DNA from: Qipengyuania pacifica
Lineage (GTDB): Bacteria > Pseudomonadota > Alphaproteobacteria > Sphingomonadales > Sphingomonadaceae
DNA: 64,000 nt
Reading direction: 5' to 3'
NCBI RefSeq assembly: GCF_019857205.1
Contig: NZ_JAHWXO010000002.1
Span: 248,001 to 312,000 of the forward strand
Part shown: positions 28,118 through 37,877 of the stretch, piece after piece
How the letters are laid out: each line of letters begins with the position of its first letter
How positions within the stretch are numbered: the first letter of the stretch is position 1
Program-made: the position numbers and the translations under genes
Notes under the pieces: model-generated
Database searches by the model: none
Seen by the model: the letters and a program-made list of their open reading frames with translations, nothing else
What the model was told of the DNA's origin: nothing

Positions 28118-29248
28118 TCAATTGGCGAGCGGCAATCGCACTTCAAACGTGCTGCCTTCGCCGGGCAGGCTCTTCTGAAGCACGATCTCGCCGCCATGCA
28201 ACTCGACGAGTTGCTTCACCAGTGCGAGACCGATGCCCAGTCCTTCGCCCACGACGCCCAGCCCATTGTCCGACTGTTCGAACATGTTGAATATCTGGGC
28301 CTGCTGACCGGGCGGTATGCCGATGCCGTTGTCGGAAATTTCGATGATCGCGAAGCCATCGGCTTTCGAAACCTTGACTCCGATGTCACCGCCTTCGGGC
28401 GTATAGCGCGCCGCATTACCGACTATGTTACTGATGATCTGAATAAAACGCGCCGGATCCACCTCGAGAGCGATCGCATCGTCCGGTGTCTCGACGGTCA
28501 GGCTATGATTGGCAGCGACGATGGCTGGCTCTGCAAGCTCCAAGGCGGCCGGCAGCACTTCGTCGAGGCCGACCTTTTGTTTTCTCAGCAATATCTTGCC
28601 GCGTTCGATCCGGTTTATGTCGAGCAGATCGTCCACGAGGCGGGTGACATGGTTGAGGTTCTGCCGCATCGAGAGGCGCACCTGGCTGAGGTCTCGCCCG
28701 CTATTCCCGCGATCCATTATGTTGAGGCCGGATGAAAATACCGCCAGCGGATTACGCAGTTCGTGGGCAAGCACTGCCAGAAACCGGTTCTTCTGCTGAT
28801 TGGCGGCTTGCAACGCGGCGGTGAGTTTCGCCAGTTCGTCACGCTGGGCGGTGATCTGGCGGCGCTGGTTGTACAGATCGAGAAATACATTCGCCTTGGA
28901 ACGCAGGACGTCTGCTTCGATCGGCTTCTGGATGAAATCGACAGCGCCGGCTTCATATCCGCGAAACCGGCGCGCTTCATCGCCCGATCCCGCTGTTACG
29001 AAGATAATGGGGATGTGCCGCGAACGCTCGTTGGCGCGCATGAATTCGGCCAGTTCGAAGCCATCCATGCCCGGCATCTGGACGTCGAGCAGCGCAAGCG
29101 CGTATTCGTTGGCGAGCATCAGCTCGAGCGCTTCTTCGCCGCTTTGCGCCTTGTGCAGATCCAGGCCTTCGCTTGCGAGGAGCGCCTCGAGCGCCAGCAG
29201 GTTCTCTTCGAGATCGTCGACGAGCAGGAATTTGACGGGATCGGTCAT
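28118..29248 (-). CDS. Receiver domain-histidine kinase fusion
   Basis: The protein has 376 residues. An N-terminal receiver (FLLVDDLEENL, phospho-Asp in ALLDVQMPGMDGFE, Lys in IQKPIEADVL) is joined by a coiled-coil (RRQITAQRDELAKLTAALQA) to a HisKA domain. The HisKA motif is VLAHELRNPLAVFSSG. A complete HATPase follows (SNIVGNAARYTP, ISDNGIGIP, VGEGLGIGLALVKQLVELHGG). This is a soluble output or relay kinase, likely controlled by phosphotransfer from the hybrid kinase of the same operon. ATG 29248 overlaps the CheB-like stop; the long open frame upstream to 29938 is not used. Confidence 0.9.
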   Translation of the reverse strand: MTDPVKFLLVDDLEENLLALEALLASEGLDLHKAQSGEEALELMLANEYALALLDVQMPGMDGFELAEFMRANERSRHIPIIFVTAGSGDEARRFRGYEAGAVDFIQKPIEADVLRSKANVFLDLYNQRRQITAQRDELAKLTAALQAANQQKNRFLAVLAHELRNPLAVFSSGLNIMDRGNSGRDLSQVRLSMRQNLNHVTRLVDDLLDINRIERGKILLRKQKVGLDEVLPAALELAEPAIVAANHSLTVETPDDAIALEVDPARFIQIISNIVGNAARYTPEGGDIGVKVSKADGFAIIEISDNGIGIPPGQQAQIFNMFEQSDNGLGVVGEGLGIGLALVKQLVELHGGEIVLQKSLPGEGSTFEVRLPLAN

Positions 29249-29811
29249 TCTTCGAGCATCGCTTGCAGAGCGTTGGGGATGTCGTCCAGCCTTATCGTAC
29301 GTGCTGTGGGGCATGCGGCGAGGGCTGCTTCGGGCATGGTGGCGACTTCCGCGGTCGCCGGGTCCTGTACGAACCCGCGGCCGCCGGCCTCGCACACAGT
29401 CTTCAACCCTTGGGCGCCATCCTGGTTCGCGCCGGTGAGGACAACCGCCGCGAGCGCCGATCCAAACGCATCGGCCGCAGTCTCGAACAGGACGTCGATG
29501 GCGGGGCGCGAGTGATTGACGGCTTCGTCGGACGACAGCGCGAGTGTTTCCGCAGTTTCCACCAGAAGGTGATAATCGGGCGGGGCGAAATAGATCATGC
29601 CGGGTGCAAGCGGCTCCTTGTCCTCTGCTTCCTTGACCTTGAGGCGGCATTTGCGCGCGAAGAGATCGACAAGGGCATTGTCCTTGCGCGGCGGAATGTG
29701 AACGACCACCAGGACCGGCGCTGGGAAATCCGCAGGCAGGTCCGGCAGCACATGCGACAGCGCCTGAACGCCTCCGGCGGAAGCCCCGATGACTACTGCT
29801 CGCAGACTCAT
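29245..29811 (-). CDS. CheB-type methylesterase domain protein (no receiver)
   Basis: A 188-residue stand-alone CheB catalytic domain with IGASAGGVQAL (catalytic Ser), VVVHIPPRKDNALVDLF (catalytic His) and VVLTGANQDGAQGLKTV (catalytic Asp). Classical CheB removes methyl groups from chemoreceptors after activation of its receiver, which is absent here. It overlaps cheR upstream and the receiver-kinase downstream by four bases each. No chemoreceptor is seen nearby, so the substrate may be non-chemotactic. Confidence 0.88.
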   Translation of the reverse strand: MSLRAVVIGASAGGVQALSHVLPDLPADFPAPVLVVVHIPPRKDNALVDLFARKCRLKVKEAEDKEPLAPGMIYFAPPDYHLLVETAETLALSSDEAVNHSRPAIDVLFETAADAFGSALAAVVLTGANQDGAQGLKTVCEAGGRGFVQDPATAEVATMPEAALAACPTARTIRLDDIPNALQAMLEE

Positions 29812-30632
29812 CGCGACGCCTTCCGGTAAATCTTCTCTTCGCGAACGAATTCGGAAAAGAGATGTGCATGTGCCGAAAAGCGCAGGTTTTCCTTCGAGCC
29901 GACGCCAAGGAACCCGCCCCGGACCAGCGCGTCGCCAAACAGTCCGACGACGCGATCCTGCAGTTCGCGATCGAAATAGATCAGCACGTTGCGGCACGAG
30001 ATCAGATGCATCTCGCCGAATGCGGCGTCGGTCACGAGGCTATGGTCGGAAAAGACGGTGCGCTCGCGCAGGGACTTGTCGAACACGGCCCGGTCGTAAT
30101 TCGCGGTATAGTAATCGGACAAAGACGTGTGTCCGCCCGACAGCCGGTGGTTTTCCGTGAAGAGCCTGATGCTTTCGAGGGGATATACGCCCGCTTGCGC
30201 CGCCTTGAGTGCGGTAGGGTTGATGTCGGTCGCGTAAAATATCGTCCGTTCGGCCAGACCTTCCTCGGCGAAGAGGATCGCAAGCGAATAAAGTTCTTCA
30301 CCGTGGCTGCACCCGGCGACCCACACCTTGAGCGAGGGATAGGTGCGCAGGTGCGGCACCACCTTTTCTCGAAGGGCCCGGAAGTAGGACGGGTCGCGAA
30401 ACATTTCGCTGACTTGGACAGTCAGAAAATTCAGCAATCGGGGCAGGATCGTCTCGTCATGAAGAACGGCGGACTGCATCTCCGATATGCTGTCATAGCC
30501 CCATTGCGTGCGCGCTTGCAGCAGGCGCCGCTTGATCGATGCGCGGGCGTAATGCCTGAAATCGTAGTGATAATGGCGATATACAGCATCCAGCAAAAGC
30601 TGGATCTCGATATCTTCGATACTGTCCGCCAT
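29808..30632 (-). CDS. CheR-type protein-glutamate methyltransferase
   Basis: A 274-residue CheR. The N-terminal helical domain contains FLTVQVSEMFRDPSYFRAL. The SAM-binding site is VWVAGCSHGEELYSLAI, followed by FYATDINPTAL and the conserved MHLISCRNVLIYFD. The ATG at 30632 forms a TGATG junction with the stop of the hybrid kinase; an in-frame ATG five codons earlier (30647) is the alternative. In this operon it probably methylates a signalling partner rather than a classical chemoreceptor (inference). Confidence 0.9.
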   Translation of the reverse strand: MADSIEDIEIQLLLDAVYRHYHYDFRHYARASIKRRLLQARTQWGYDSISEMQSAVLHDETILPRLLNFLTVQVSEMFRDPSYFRALREKVVPHLRTYPSLKVWVAGCSHGEELYSLAILFAEEGLAERTIFYATDINPTALKAAQAGVYPLESIRLFTENHRLSGGHTSLSDYYTANYDRAVFDKSLRERTVFSDHSLVTDAAFGEMHLISCRNVLIYFDRELQDRVVGLFGDALVRGGFLGVGSKENLRFSAHAHLFSEFVREEKIYRKASR

Positions 30633-33600
30633 CAGCGAGGCATCCATACGCGCACCAGCGAGAGCAGTTTGTCGACGTCGATCGGCTTGGCCATGTAGTC
30701 GTTTGCGCCGGCATCGATGCATTTCTGCTGGTCGTCCGGCATGGCCTTGGCCGTGAGCATCACGATCGGCAGTTTGGTCCATTGCGAATTGTCCCGGATC
30801 GCACGAGCGGCAGTCAGCCCGTCCATGACCGGCATCATCACGTCCATCAGGACAAGGTCGATCTGCTTGTCGGGATCGCCTTCAGCCTCGGCAAGGGCGT
30901 CGAGAGCTTCCTGACCGTTGCGCGCGATCCGCGTGAGGGCCCCGCGAGGTTCCAGAACACTTGTCAGCGAATACACATTACGCACATCGTCTTCGACGAT
31001 CAGAATTCGCTTTCCTTCCAGTGCGGCGTCGCGGTGACGGGCCTTCTCGATCATCTGGCGCTGTTCGGGCGGAAGTTCGGAGACGACCCGGTGGAGAAAC
31101 AGCGAGACTTCATCGAGGAGACGTTCGGGAGATTTCGCTCCCTTGATGATGATCGAGCTCGAATAGCGGCGAAGGCGTTGCTCTTCCTCTGCCGACAGGT
31201 CGCGTCCGGTGTAGACGATCACGGGCGGTAGCGGCGCTTCGCCTTCTTCGCTCAGGGTTTCCAGCAAGGTAAAGCCCGAGGCGTCAGGCAGCGAGAGATC
31301 GAGGACCATGCAGTCGTACTGACCATCCCGCAGTTCCTCCAGGCACTCGGCCGCCGTGCCGACCCCGACTGTCTCCACGTCCTGGGATCCTAGTAGCTCA
31401 CCGACCGCGTCACGCTGAACCTCGTCGTCCTCCACGATCAGCACGCGCCGCATCCGGGACGCGAGCTTTTCCTGAAGACCGGCGAGCACTTCGGCGAGCT
31501 GTTCGCGCGGCGCAGGTTTTTCGAGAAAGCCGATCGCGCCCAATGCCAGCGCCGTCTGGCTCTGGTCCGAACCGGAAATCACGTGAATCGGAATATGCCG
31601 GGTTTCTTCCTGATGCTTCAGGCGATCGAGCACGGTAAGACCGGACTGATCGGGCAGGCCGATATCCAACACGATCGCGCTTGGACGGTAATCCCGGGCG
31701 AGGTCGATCGCTTCCTGTGCCGTCCCGGCGACAATGCACTGGAACCCCAGTTCGCGCGACAGTTCGCAAACGATGCCGGCGAAGGTCGTGTCGTCCTCAA
31801 TGACGAGCAGCAGCCGCTTGCCTTCTGCGAGGGCATCGCGATCGTCGTCGAGCATGGCGGGCTTGGCTGGCGCGGTTCGCGGCTTCGCTGGAGGTAATGC
31901 GGCCGGGGTGGGCGCGTCGTCACGGGTGACCGGCATCGGCTGACGCGAGGCGACCTTGGCAGGATCATAGGTTACCGGCACACGCACAACGAAAGTGCTG
32001 CCTTTGCCTTCTTCGCTTTCGAGCCTGATGGTGCCGCCAAGAAGGCGCACGAGTTCGCGCGAGATCGACAGGCCGAGTCCAGTGCCGCCGAATTTGCGGC
32101 TGATCGTACCGTCGGCCTGCTGGAATGCTTCGAAGATCGCCTCGCGCTGACCTTCGGCGATGCCGATGCCGGTGTCGGTGACGGCAAGCTCGACCATGTC
32201 GTCCGATCCGGCGGAAATCAACAGTCGGACGCTTCCCTTCTCGGTGAATTTGAGCGCGTTCGACAACAGGTTCTTGAGCACCTGCTCGAGCCGTAACCGG
32301 TCGGTTTCGATCGATCTTGAGGCGTCGGGCGCCACGGTAATATCGAGTTCCAGCCCGCGCTGCTGTGCAACCGGCTCGAACACCTTGCGCAGGTCCCCGG
32401 CAAGCCGTTCGGTTGCAACCGGCGCTGCTTCGATCTCCACGTGGCCAGCCTCGATCTTGGAAAGGTCCAGGATGTCATTGATCAGCGTCAGGAGATCGTT
32501 GCCCGAAGATTCAATCGTGCGGGCGAATTTCACTTGTTCTTCCGACAGACTGCCGTTCGAATTGTCGGCCAGAAGCTTGGACAGGATCAGCAGCGAGTTG
32601 AGCGGGGTGCGCAATTCGTGGCTCATATTGGCCAGAAAATCGGATTTGTACTGGCTCGCCTGTTCCAGTTCACGCGCCTTTAGCTCAAGCGAGGCGGCAG
32701 CGCGACCCAATTCGTCGCGCTGGCCCTCAAGCGTCTGGGCCTGTTCTTCGAGCTGGCTGTTGGTCTGCTCAAGCTCGACCTGCTGCAGTTCGAGGCGCGC
32801 CTGCGATTCCTTGAGCGCATTGCCCTGTTCCTCGAGCTCCTCGTTGGAGACCCGCAGCTCCTCGCTCTGGGCCTGAAGCTCGCCCGCCTGCCGCTGCGTT
32901 TCCTCCAATGCGTCCTGCAAACGCTCACGGAACCGCGCCGATCGCAAGGCGATGCCCACCGCGCCCGACACCGCTTCGAGCAGTTCGAGCACGCGCTCGT
33001 CGACCTCTTCGAAGAAGCCGAGCTCCATGACGGCATTCACGCGCCCGTCGGAAAAGGCAGGCGCTACGACCAGATGCCGCGGTGTTTCGCTGCCGAGCGC
33101 CGATCCGATCTTCAGGTACCCTTCGGGCAGGTTGGTCAGCGTCGTCGCTCGTGCATCCGCCGCGACCTTTCCAAGCAGCCCTTCGCCAGGCCCGAACGCT
33201 TCGGGCACTCCGGCCTCATCCGGCACGCCAAGCATGGCAACTCTATTGAAGGCGCCGCCTTCGCTCTTGAAGAGCGCACCGGCGACCGCGTCCGTGCGAT
33301 CGGCGAGGAATGTCAGAATGGCCGCCGCTAGCTGCGGGACGGTCTTCTCACCCCGCATGGCTTCGCCAAGTTCGACCTGTGCGGTCTGCATCCAGCGCTG
33401 ACGCTCGCGGTTACGGTTGGTGCGGACCATCAGTACGAAGATCGCAATTGTCAGGGCGATGCCGATCAAGCTGGTGACAATGGCGCTGACGACAGCGGTG
33501 CGCGACGCTGCGGCAAGTTCCTCGACCCGTTGCTGGCGCTCGCGCACTTCCTCGCGCTTCATCTGCGCCAGCTGGTCGCGGATTGCGTCCATGGCGATCT

Positions 33601-34066
33601 TGCCGCGCTCGCTAACGGTCAGATCGATGGCTTGCGCGATACCTTCATTGCGCCGCGTCTGGATGGCGCGTGCGGAAAAGCGGAACTTGTTCTCGATCGC
33701 AGAACGGAGCCGTTCGACATTGGCACTCTGAACACTGCTTGCCCGGGTCAACGATTCAAGCGCCGTCAGATTGTCGCGGGCGGTGCTGACCCCGTCGTAA
33801 TATGGCTCGAGAAAATTGCCCTCGCCGGTAAGGAGATAGCCGCGCTGCCCAGTCTCGGCGTCCAGACTTGCCGCCAGCAGTCCGTCGAGAGTGCTCAACA
33901 CTTCGTGCGTATTGCGGATTCGCGCTTCGTTGGCGCGCATGTCGTTCACGTTGGAATAGGCGGCGAAAGCGCTGATCAGGAAAAACCCGACACCGATCAG
34001 CAGCCCGCCGATCGTCCATCCATTCGCAGAATTACGAAACAACCGCGCATATGCTGTATTTTTCAA
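30632..34066 (-). CDS. CHASE3-GAF hybrid histidine kinase with three receiver domains
   Basis: The 1144-residue protein has a membrane helix (about 18-37), a periplasmic CHASE3 domain (contains LDAETGQRGYLLTGE) and a second helix (about 190-212). A GAF-like domain and a long Gln/Glu-rich coiled coil (about 375-470) come next. HisKA with NMSHELRTPLNSLL (His483) and a HATPase (LSNALKFTEKG, VTDTGIGIAE, FGGTGLGLSISREL) follow. Three receivers start near 749, 871 and 1018; their phospho-Asp motifs are VLDIGLPDQSG, VLDLSLPDASG and LMDVMMPVMDG. It heads the four-gene overlapping operon with CheR, CheB and a receiver-kinase. Confidence 0.93.
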   Translation of the reverse strand: MKNTAYARLFRNSANGWTIGGLLIGVGFFLISAFAAYSNVNDMRANEARIRNTHEVLSTLDGLLAASLDAETGQRGYLLTGEGNFLEPYYDGVSTARDNLTALESLTRASSVQSANVERLRSAIENKFRFSARAIQTRRNEGIAQAIDLTVSERGKIAMDAIRDQLAQMKREEVRERQQRVEELAAASRTAVVSAIVTSLIGIALTIAIFVLMVRTNRNRERQRWMQTAQVELGEAMRGEKTVPQLAAAILTFLADRTDAVAGALFKSEGGAFNRVAMLGVPDEAGVPEAFGPGEGLLGKVAADARATTLTNLPEGYLKIGSALGSETPRHLVVAPAFSDGRVNAVMELGFFEEVDERVLELLEAVSGAVGIALRSARFRERLQDALEETQRQAGELQAQSEELRVSNEELEEQGNALKESQARLELQQVELEQTNSQLEEQAQTLEGQRDELGRAAASLELKARELEQASQYKSDFLANMSHELRTPLNSLLILSKLLADNSNGSLSEEQVKFARTIESSGNDLLTLINDILDLSKIEAGHVEIEAAPVATERLAGDLRKVFEPVAQQRGLELDITVAPDASRSIETDRLRLEQVLKNLLSNALKFTEKGSVRLLISAGSDDMVELAVTDTGIGIAEGQREAIFEAFQQADGTISRKFGGTGLGLSISRELVRLLGGTIRLESEEGKGSTFVVRVPVTYDPAKVASRQPMPVTRDDAPTPAALPPAKPRTAPAKPAMLDDDRDALAEGKRLLLVIEDDTTFAGIVCELSRELGFQCIVAGTAQEAIDLARDYRPSAIVLDIGLPDQSGLTVLDRLKHQEETRHIPIHVISGSDQSQTALALGAIGFLEKPAPREQLAEVLAGLQEKLASRMRRVLIVEDDEVQRDAVGELLGSQDVETVGVGTAAECLEELRDGQYDCMVLDLSLPDASGFTLLETLSEEGEAPLPPVIVYTGRDLSAEEEQRLRRYSSSIIIKGAKSPERLLDEVSLFLHRVVSELPPEQRQMIEKARHRDAALEGKRILIVEDDVRNVYSLTSVLEPRGALTRIARNGQEALDALAEAEGDPDKQIDLVLMDVMMPVMDGLTAARAIRDNSQWTKLPIVMLTAKAMPDDQQKCIDAGANDYMAKPIDVDKLLSLVRVWMPR

Positions 34067-34357
34067 AGAAACGGCGCCTTAAGGAAATTCGCGCCCGCCT
34101 TAGCGAGGCCCGTTGACGGTTATCAAACAAATTTCGCGATTTATCTGATGGCGACCCGGAGAAAAGGTGGCGCGGATCCCGTGTGTATTTCGAATTTTGT
34201 TCAGCAAGCAATGATCGGGAAAGTGTCGGCGAAGCAAGCGCGCTGTGGCTTGGAAACGCCGACCATCCAGGAAGACAAATACGGAATCTTTGCGGTGGGC
34301 GATCGTTACCTCAGAGAATGAGCACCTTCGCAAGGAATCCGCTTCATCGCTGCAGCT

Positions 34358-36532
34358 CTATTTTTCTTTTTCAGACGATTGAGCGGCGCCTCGTGTCCAA
34401 CCGGTCTTGTAGCGATCGAACCAGGCGAGGATCGCCGAGGCTTTTGCTGCGGATTGCGAGGGGCGGGCGGCGATGCCACCATGGCTGGCTCCGGGGACTT
34501 TGACCAGTGCCGTCGGAACGCCACGCAGGCTTAGCGCAGTGTAATACTGTTCGGATTCGCTGACGGGGGTGCGATAGTCCTCGCTTCCGACGACCACCAA
34601 TGTGGGTGTCTCGACATCGCCAACGAGCGACAGCGGCGACAGGCGCCAGTAGGTTTGCGGATCTTCCCACGGCTGTGCGCCGATCCAGTATTTGCCAAAG
34701 AAGGAAGGGCCATCGGCAGTAAGCGCCTGGGTGGTCCAGTTGATGACCGGCTTTTGCGTTGCCGCTGCCTTGAATCGCCGCGTTTTTCCGACGATCCAGC
34801 TTGTCAGAACGCCCCCACCCGAACCGCCGGTGACGAACAGTTGGTCGGGATCGGCGATCCCGAGCGAGATTGCGCGATCGACGATAGACATGAGGTCGAA
34901 ATAATCGTTGCCCGGATAGGCCTTGTCGATCTGATTGGCGAAATCTTCGCCATAACTGGTAGAGCCCCGCGGATTGGCGGACAGCACAGCGTAACCTGCT
35001 GCCGCGTAGAGCTGATTGTCGGTCGAGAAATGCGGGCCGTAGGCCGCGAACGGACCGCCATGTATTTCGAGGATGAGTGGGACGCGCTGGCCTTCGACGT
35101 AATTCGGCGGCAAGGTCAACCAGCCTTCGATCTCGAGCCCGTCATGGCTTGATTGTGTCGCTATACGTCGAACTTCACCGAGAGATTTGACTGCTCTCAA
35201 CGACCGGTTGAGATCCGTCAGAATGCGCGCTTCGCCGCCGGTACGAGCAAGCTGAACTTCGGCGGGGCGAATTGCGGTGCCCCCTGTGAAAGCGATCATA
35301 TCATCGTCGGAAACCGAGAAGCTGCCGCCAGTATAGGGGCGGTCGAGGCCGCCGCCGGAAAGACCATCGACTACATCGCGCACCGAACCATCCAAGGCGA
35401 TGCGAGCGACCCTCGTCTCACCGGAAATATCGTATTGCGCATAGATCCCGCGTCCATCGGCATCCCAGACGATACCCGCCGGGCTGAAATTCCAATCGGC
35501 TGTGAGGTTGCGGACATTCGATCCGTCGCGGTTCATGACATAGAGGTCGTTGTCCTCGTAGGCTCGCAATGCATCATCGAATCCGAGATAGGCAATCAGC
35601 TGCCCGGAAGGCGATACGACAGGATTGCCGTCCGGACCATCGCGATCGGTCAGCTGGCGAATTCCGCCGGACGCCACATCGAGCGCATAGACCTCACCTT
35701 CGACTGAATCGATTTCCCAATCGGCACGGCGGTTGGCACCGAAATATATCGTGGAGCCATCTGGCGACCAGCTAAGTGGGCCGCCATCATGGAAGCGGCC
35801 GAAGGTAAGCTGGCGCGGCGCGCCTCCCGTGCTCGGCACAACGAAGATCTTGTCGAAACCAGGTTCGAGATAGCCTTGGCCGTCAGCCCGATACGTCAGC
35901 AGATCGCGAATTTCGAGTGGCTCGGCCCAGTCTGCACCTTCCGGTTTGTCTGATGGCGCAGAGCCCAGCTTTGGGCCGTCATCCTTGACCAGCATCGTAT
36001 AAGCAATCGACCGACCATCGGGCGACCAGGCCATACTCGAAGGGCTGGTAGGTAGTCCCGTCAACCGAACGGCATTGCCGCCCTCGATCCAGTGCACCCA
36101 AAGTTGCGGCCCGCCGCCTTCCGTGGACACATAGGCGATTCGGTCGCCGCTGGGCGACCACCGAGGGTTGAAAGCATCGCCATTGCGTCCGGCGAGCGGA
36201 GTTTCGCGACCGGTGCGCGTGTCGATCAACCAGATCGATCCAATCGCGCGATCGGACATGATGTCGTTCGACTGGCGCACATACGCAATGTAGCGCCCGT
36301 CGGGGCTGATTTGCGGATCGCTGGCGATGGCAAGATCGAACAGGTCGGCGCCGGTGAAGCGGCGCTCGGGCCCGCTGCGGGTGCTCCCCGTGGCAGCACC
36401 GGACATGGCGGTGGCCTGCTGGGACTGTGCATCGGGAGCAGCCGTTTGCTCAGGTTCGGGTTGCTGTGCGACGGCCATCTGCATCGGGAATGCAAGCAAT
36501 GCCATGCTCATCACCAACTTGCCTGTGGCCAT
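34358..36532 (-). CDS. S9-family serine peptidase (acylaminoacyl/dipeptidyl peptidase type)
   Basis: A 724-residue secreted peptidase. Signal sequence MATGKLVMSMALLAFPMQMAVAQ leads into a WD40-like beta-propeller with repeats such as SPDGRSIAYTM and SPDGSTIYFG. The alpha/beta hydrolase domain has the nucleophile in VTGGSGGGVLTSW (Ser near 570), Asp in GSEDYRTPVSES and His in PGASHGGIAARP, so the triad is complete. It probably cleaves short peptides in the periplasm. Divergent from the broken serine hydrolase at 36785, with 252 bp between the starts. Confidence 0.93.
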   Translation of the reverse strand: MATGKLVMSMALLAFPMQMAVAQQPEPEQTAAPDAQSQQATAMSGAATGSTRSGPERRFTGADLFDLAIASDPQISPDGRYIAYVRQSNDIMSDRAIGSIWLIDTRTGRETPLAGRNGDAFNPRWSPSGDRIAYVSTEGGGPQLWVHWIEGGNAVRLTGLPTSPSSMAWSPDGRSIAYTMLVKDDGPKLGSAPSDKPEGADWAEPLEIRDLLTYRADGQGYLEPGFDKIFVVPSTGGAPRQLTFGRFHDGGPLSWSPDGSTIYFGANRRADWEIDSVEGEVYALDVASGGIRQLTDRDGPDGNPVVSPSGQLIAYLGFDDALRAYEDNDLYVMNRDGSNVRNLTADWNFSPAGIVWDADGRGIYAQYDISGETRVARIALDGSVRDVVDGLSGGGLDRPYTGGSFSVSDDDMIAFTGGTAIRPAEVQLARTGGEARILTDLNRSLRAVKSLGEVRRIATQSSHDGLEIEGWLTLPPNYVEGQRVPLILEIHGGPFAAYGPHFSTDNQLYAAAGYAVLSANPRGSTSYGEDFANQIDKAYPGNDYFDLMSIVDRAISLGIADPDQLFVTGGSGGGVLTSWIVGKTRRFKAAATQKPVINWTTQALTADGPSFFGKYWIGAQPWEDPQTYWRLSPLSLVGDVETPTLVVVGSEDYRTPVSESEQYYTALSLRGVPTALVKVPGASHGGIAARPSQSAAKASAILAWFDRYKTGWTRGAAQSSEKEK

Positions 36533-36784
36533 GCAGTATTCCTTTCCTTTGTTCGCCGATCTCGGGCGCTGGGTGTTTTGGAGCTTAGGCGAGTTTTCTT
36601 ATCTGGTGCAATGATCAGCTTGCCCAACTTAGTATCGCGATGCGGAGCCGTTTCGCTCCTCCGGTATGAGAGCTCGTCGGAACATTCGATGGGCCAGAGG
36701 TTAGAATTGGAGTCTTGTCCAAAACCAAGGCTATTCATCTGGGCGAAAATGCTTCGCCTCACTGTTTGAAGCAGTAGCTCACAA

Positions 36785-37870
36785 ATGAGGTGGAAATTGA
36801 TACGCTCAGTCTATGGTGCTTTAGCGGCTCTTACTTTGACATCCACGGGTTGCGGTGCGGCCCAGGATGCTAACAACACGTCATCGCATGACATGGGTGA
36901 GACGGCACCCGCAACGAGGGGCCTGGACGCTGCCGCCATGGAGCAGGTCTTCAACCGAGCCGAGAACCTTCCCAACATCCGCTCGCTTATCGTGATGCGG
37001 GGCGGTGAGGAACTTGTTGCGCGTCGGTTCCATGGCGGAGCCGCGCTAGACGATACTGTTAACATCAAGTCTGCCTCGAAGTCGGTCATTGCGGCACTGG
37101 TAGGGATTGCGATCTACCGGGGCATTTTTGATGGCGTCGATCAGCCAATCCTAACCGAATTGTCGAGCCATGCCCCGCGAGAGGCCGATCCACGTCTCAG
37201 CCGTCTGACCATAGGCAATCTGCTTTCAATGCAGGCCGGATTGGAACGCACGTCGGGAGATAATTATGGCCGTTGGGTGTCGAGTCCGAACTGGGTTCGA
37301 TATGCGCTCTCGCGGCCTTTCGTTGAAGAACCAGGCGGTGCGATGCTCTATTCGACCGGCAGCACCCATCTACTGTCCGCCATGCTGACGGAGGCATCGG
37401 GTCGATCGACCTAGGCGCTGGCGCAGGCATGGCTGGCCGATCCGCTGAATGTCGCCATCCCGCAGTGGGAACGCGATCCACAGGGAATTTACCTTGGCGG
37501 CAATCAAATGGCCATGAGCCCGCGCGGCATGGCGAAGTTCGGAGAACTCTACCGGCTCGGTGGGGCGATCGATGGGAAGCGCCTGCTGCCAGAGGAATGG
37601 GTCGAACTGAGTTGGAAGCCCCAGACGACTTCCCCCTGGAGCGGAGAGCAATATGGTTACGGATGGTTCATATCCGACGTCGGCGGACATGAGTTGTATT
37701 ATGCGTGGGGATATGGAGGCCAAATGATCTATGTCGTGCCTGACCTCGAATTGACGGTGGTCATGACGTCCACAACGGATGTCGAGCGCGGAGGGCAACA
37801 TATTGCCGCTCTGAGAAGCCTGCTTGCGGAGGGCATCGTCCCGGCCGCGAAAACCGGCGGAAGCTTTTAG
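36785..37870 (+). pseudogene. Serine hydrolase (beta-lactamase/class C fold) interrupted by an in-frame TAG
   Basis: The reading frame from ATG 36785 continues to TAG 37868-37870 but is interrupted once, by TAG at 37412-37414, without a frame change. The upstream part has a lipoprotein-like leader (LAALTLTSTGCGAA), the catalytic tetrad SASK in VNIKSASKSVIAAL, and YSTGSTHLL in the place of YxN. The downstream part (LADPLNVAIPQWE, GMAKFGELYRLGG, WGYGGQMIYVVP) completes the fold. Codon position and flanking similarity suggest one base change. It was probably a periplasmic penicillin-binding-protein-like esterase or amidase. A sequencing error or readthrough cannot be excluded. Confidence 0.85.
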
Positions 37871-37877
37871 TCCGTTA

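Noticed and set aside
28118-29938. 606-residue extension of the receiver-kinase frame
   Set aside because: The first 230 residues are Arg-rich and antisense-like, overlap the CheB gene on the same strand, and the natural ATG at 29248 has an ATGA junction with CheB.
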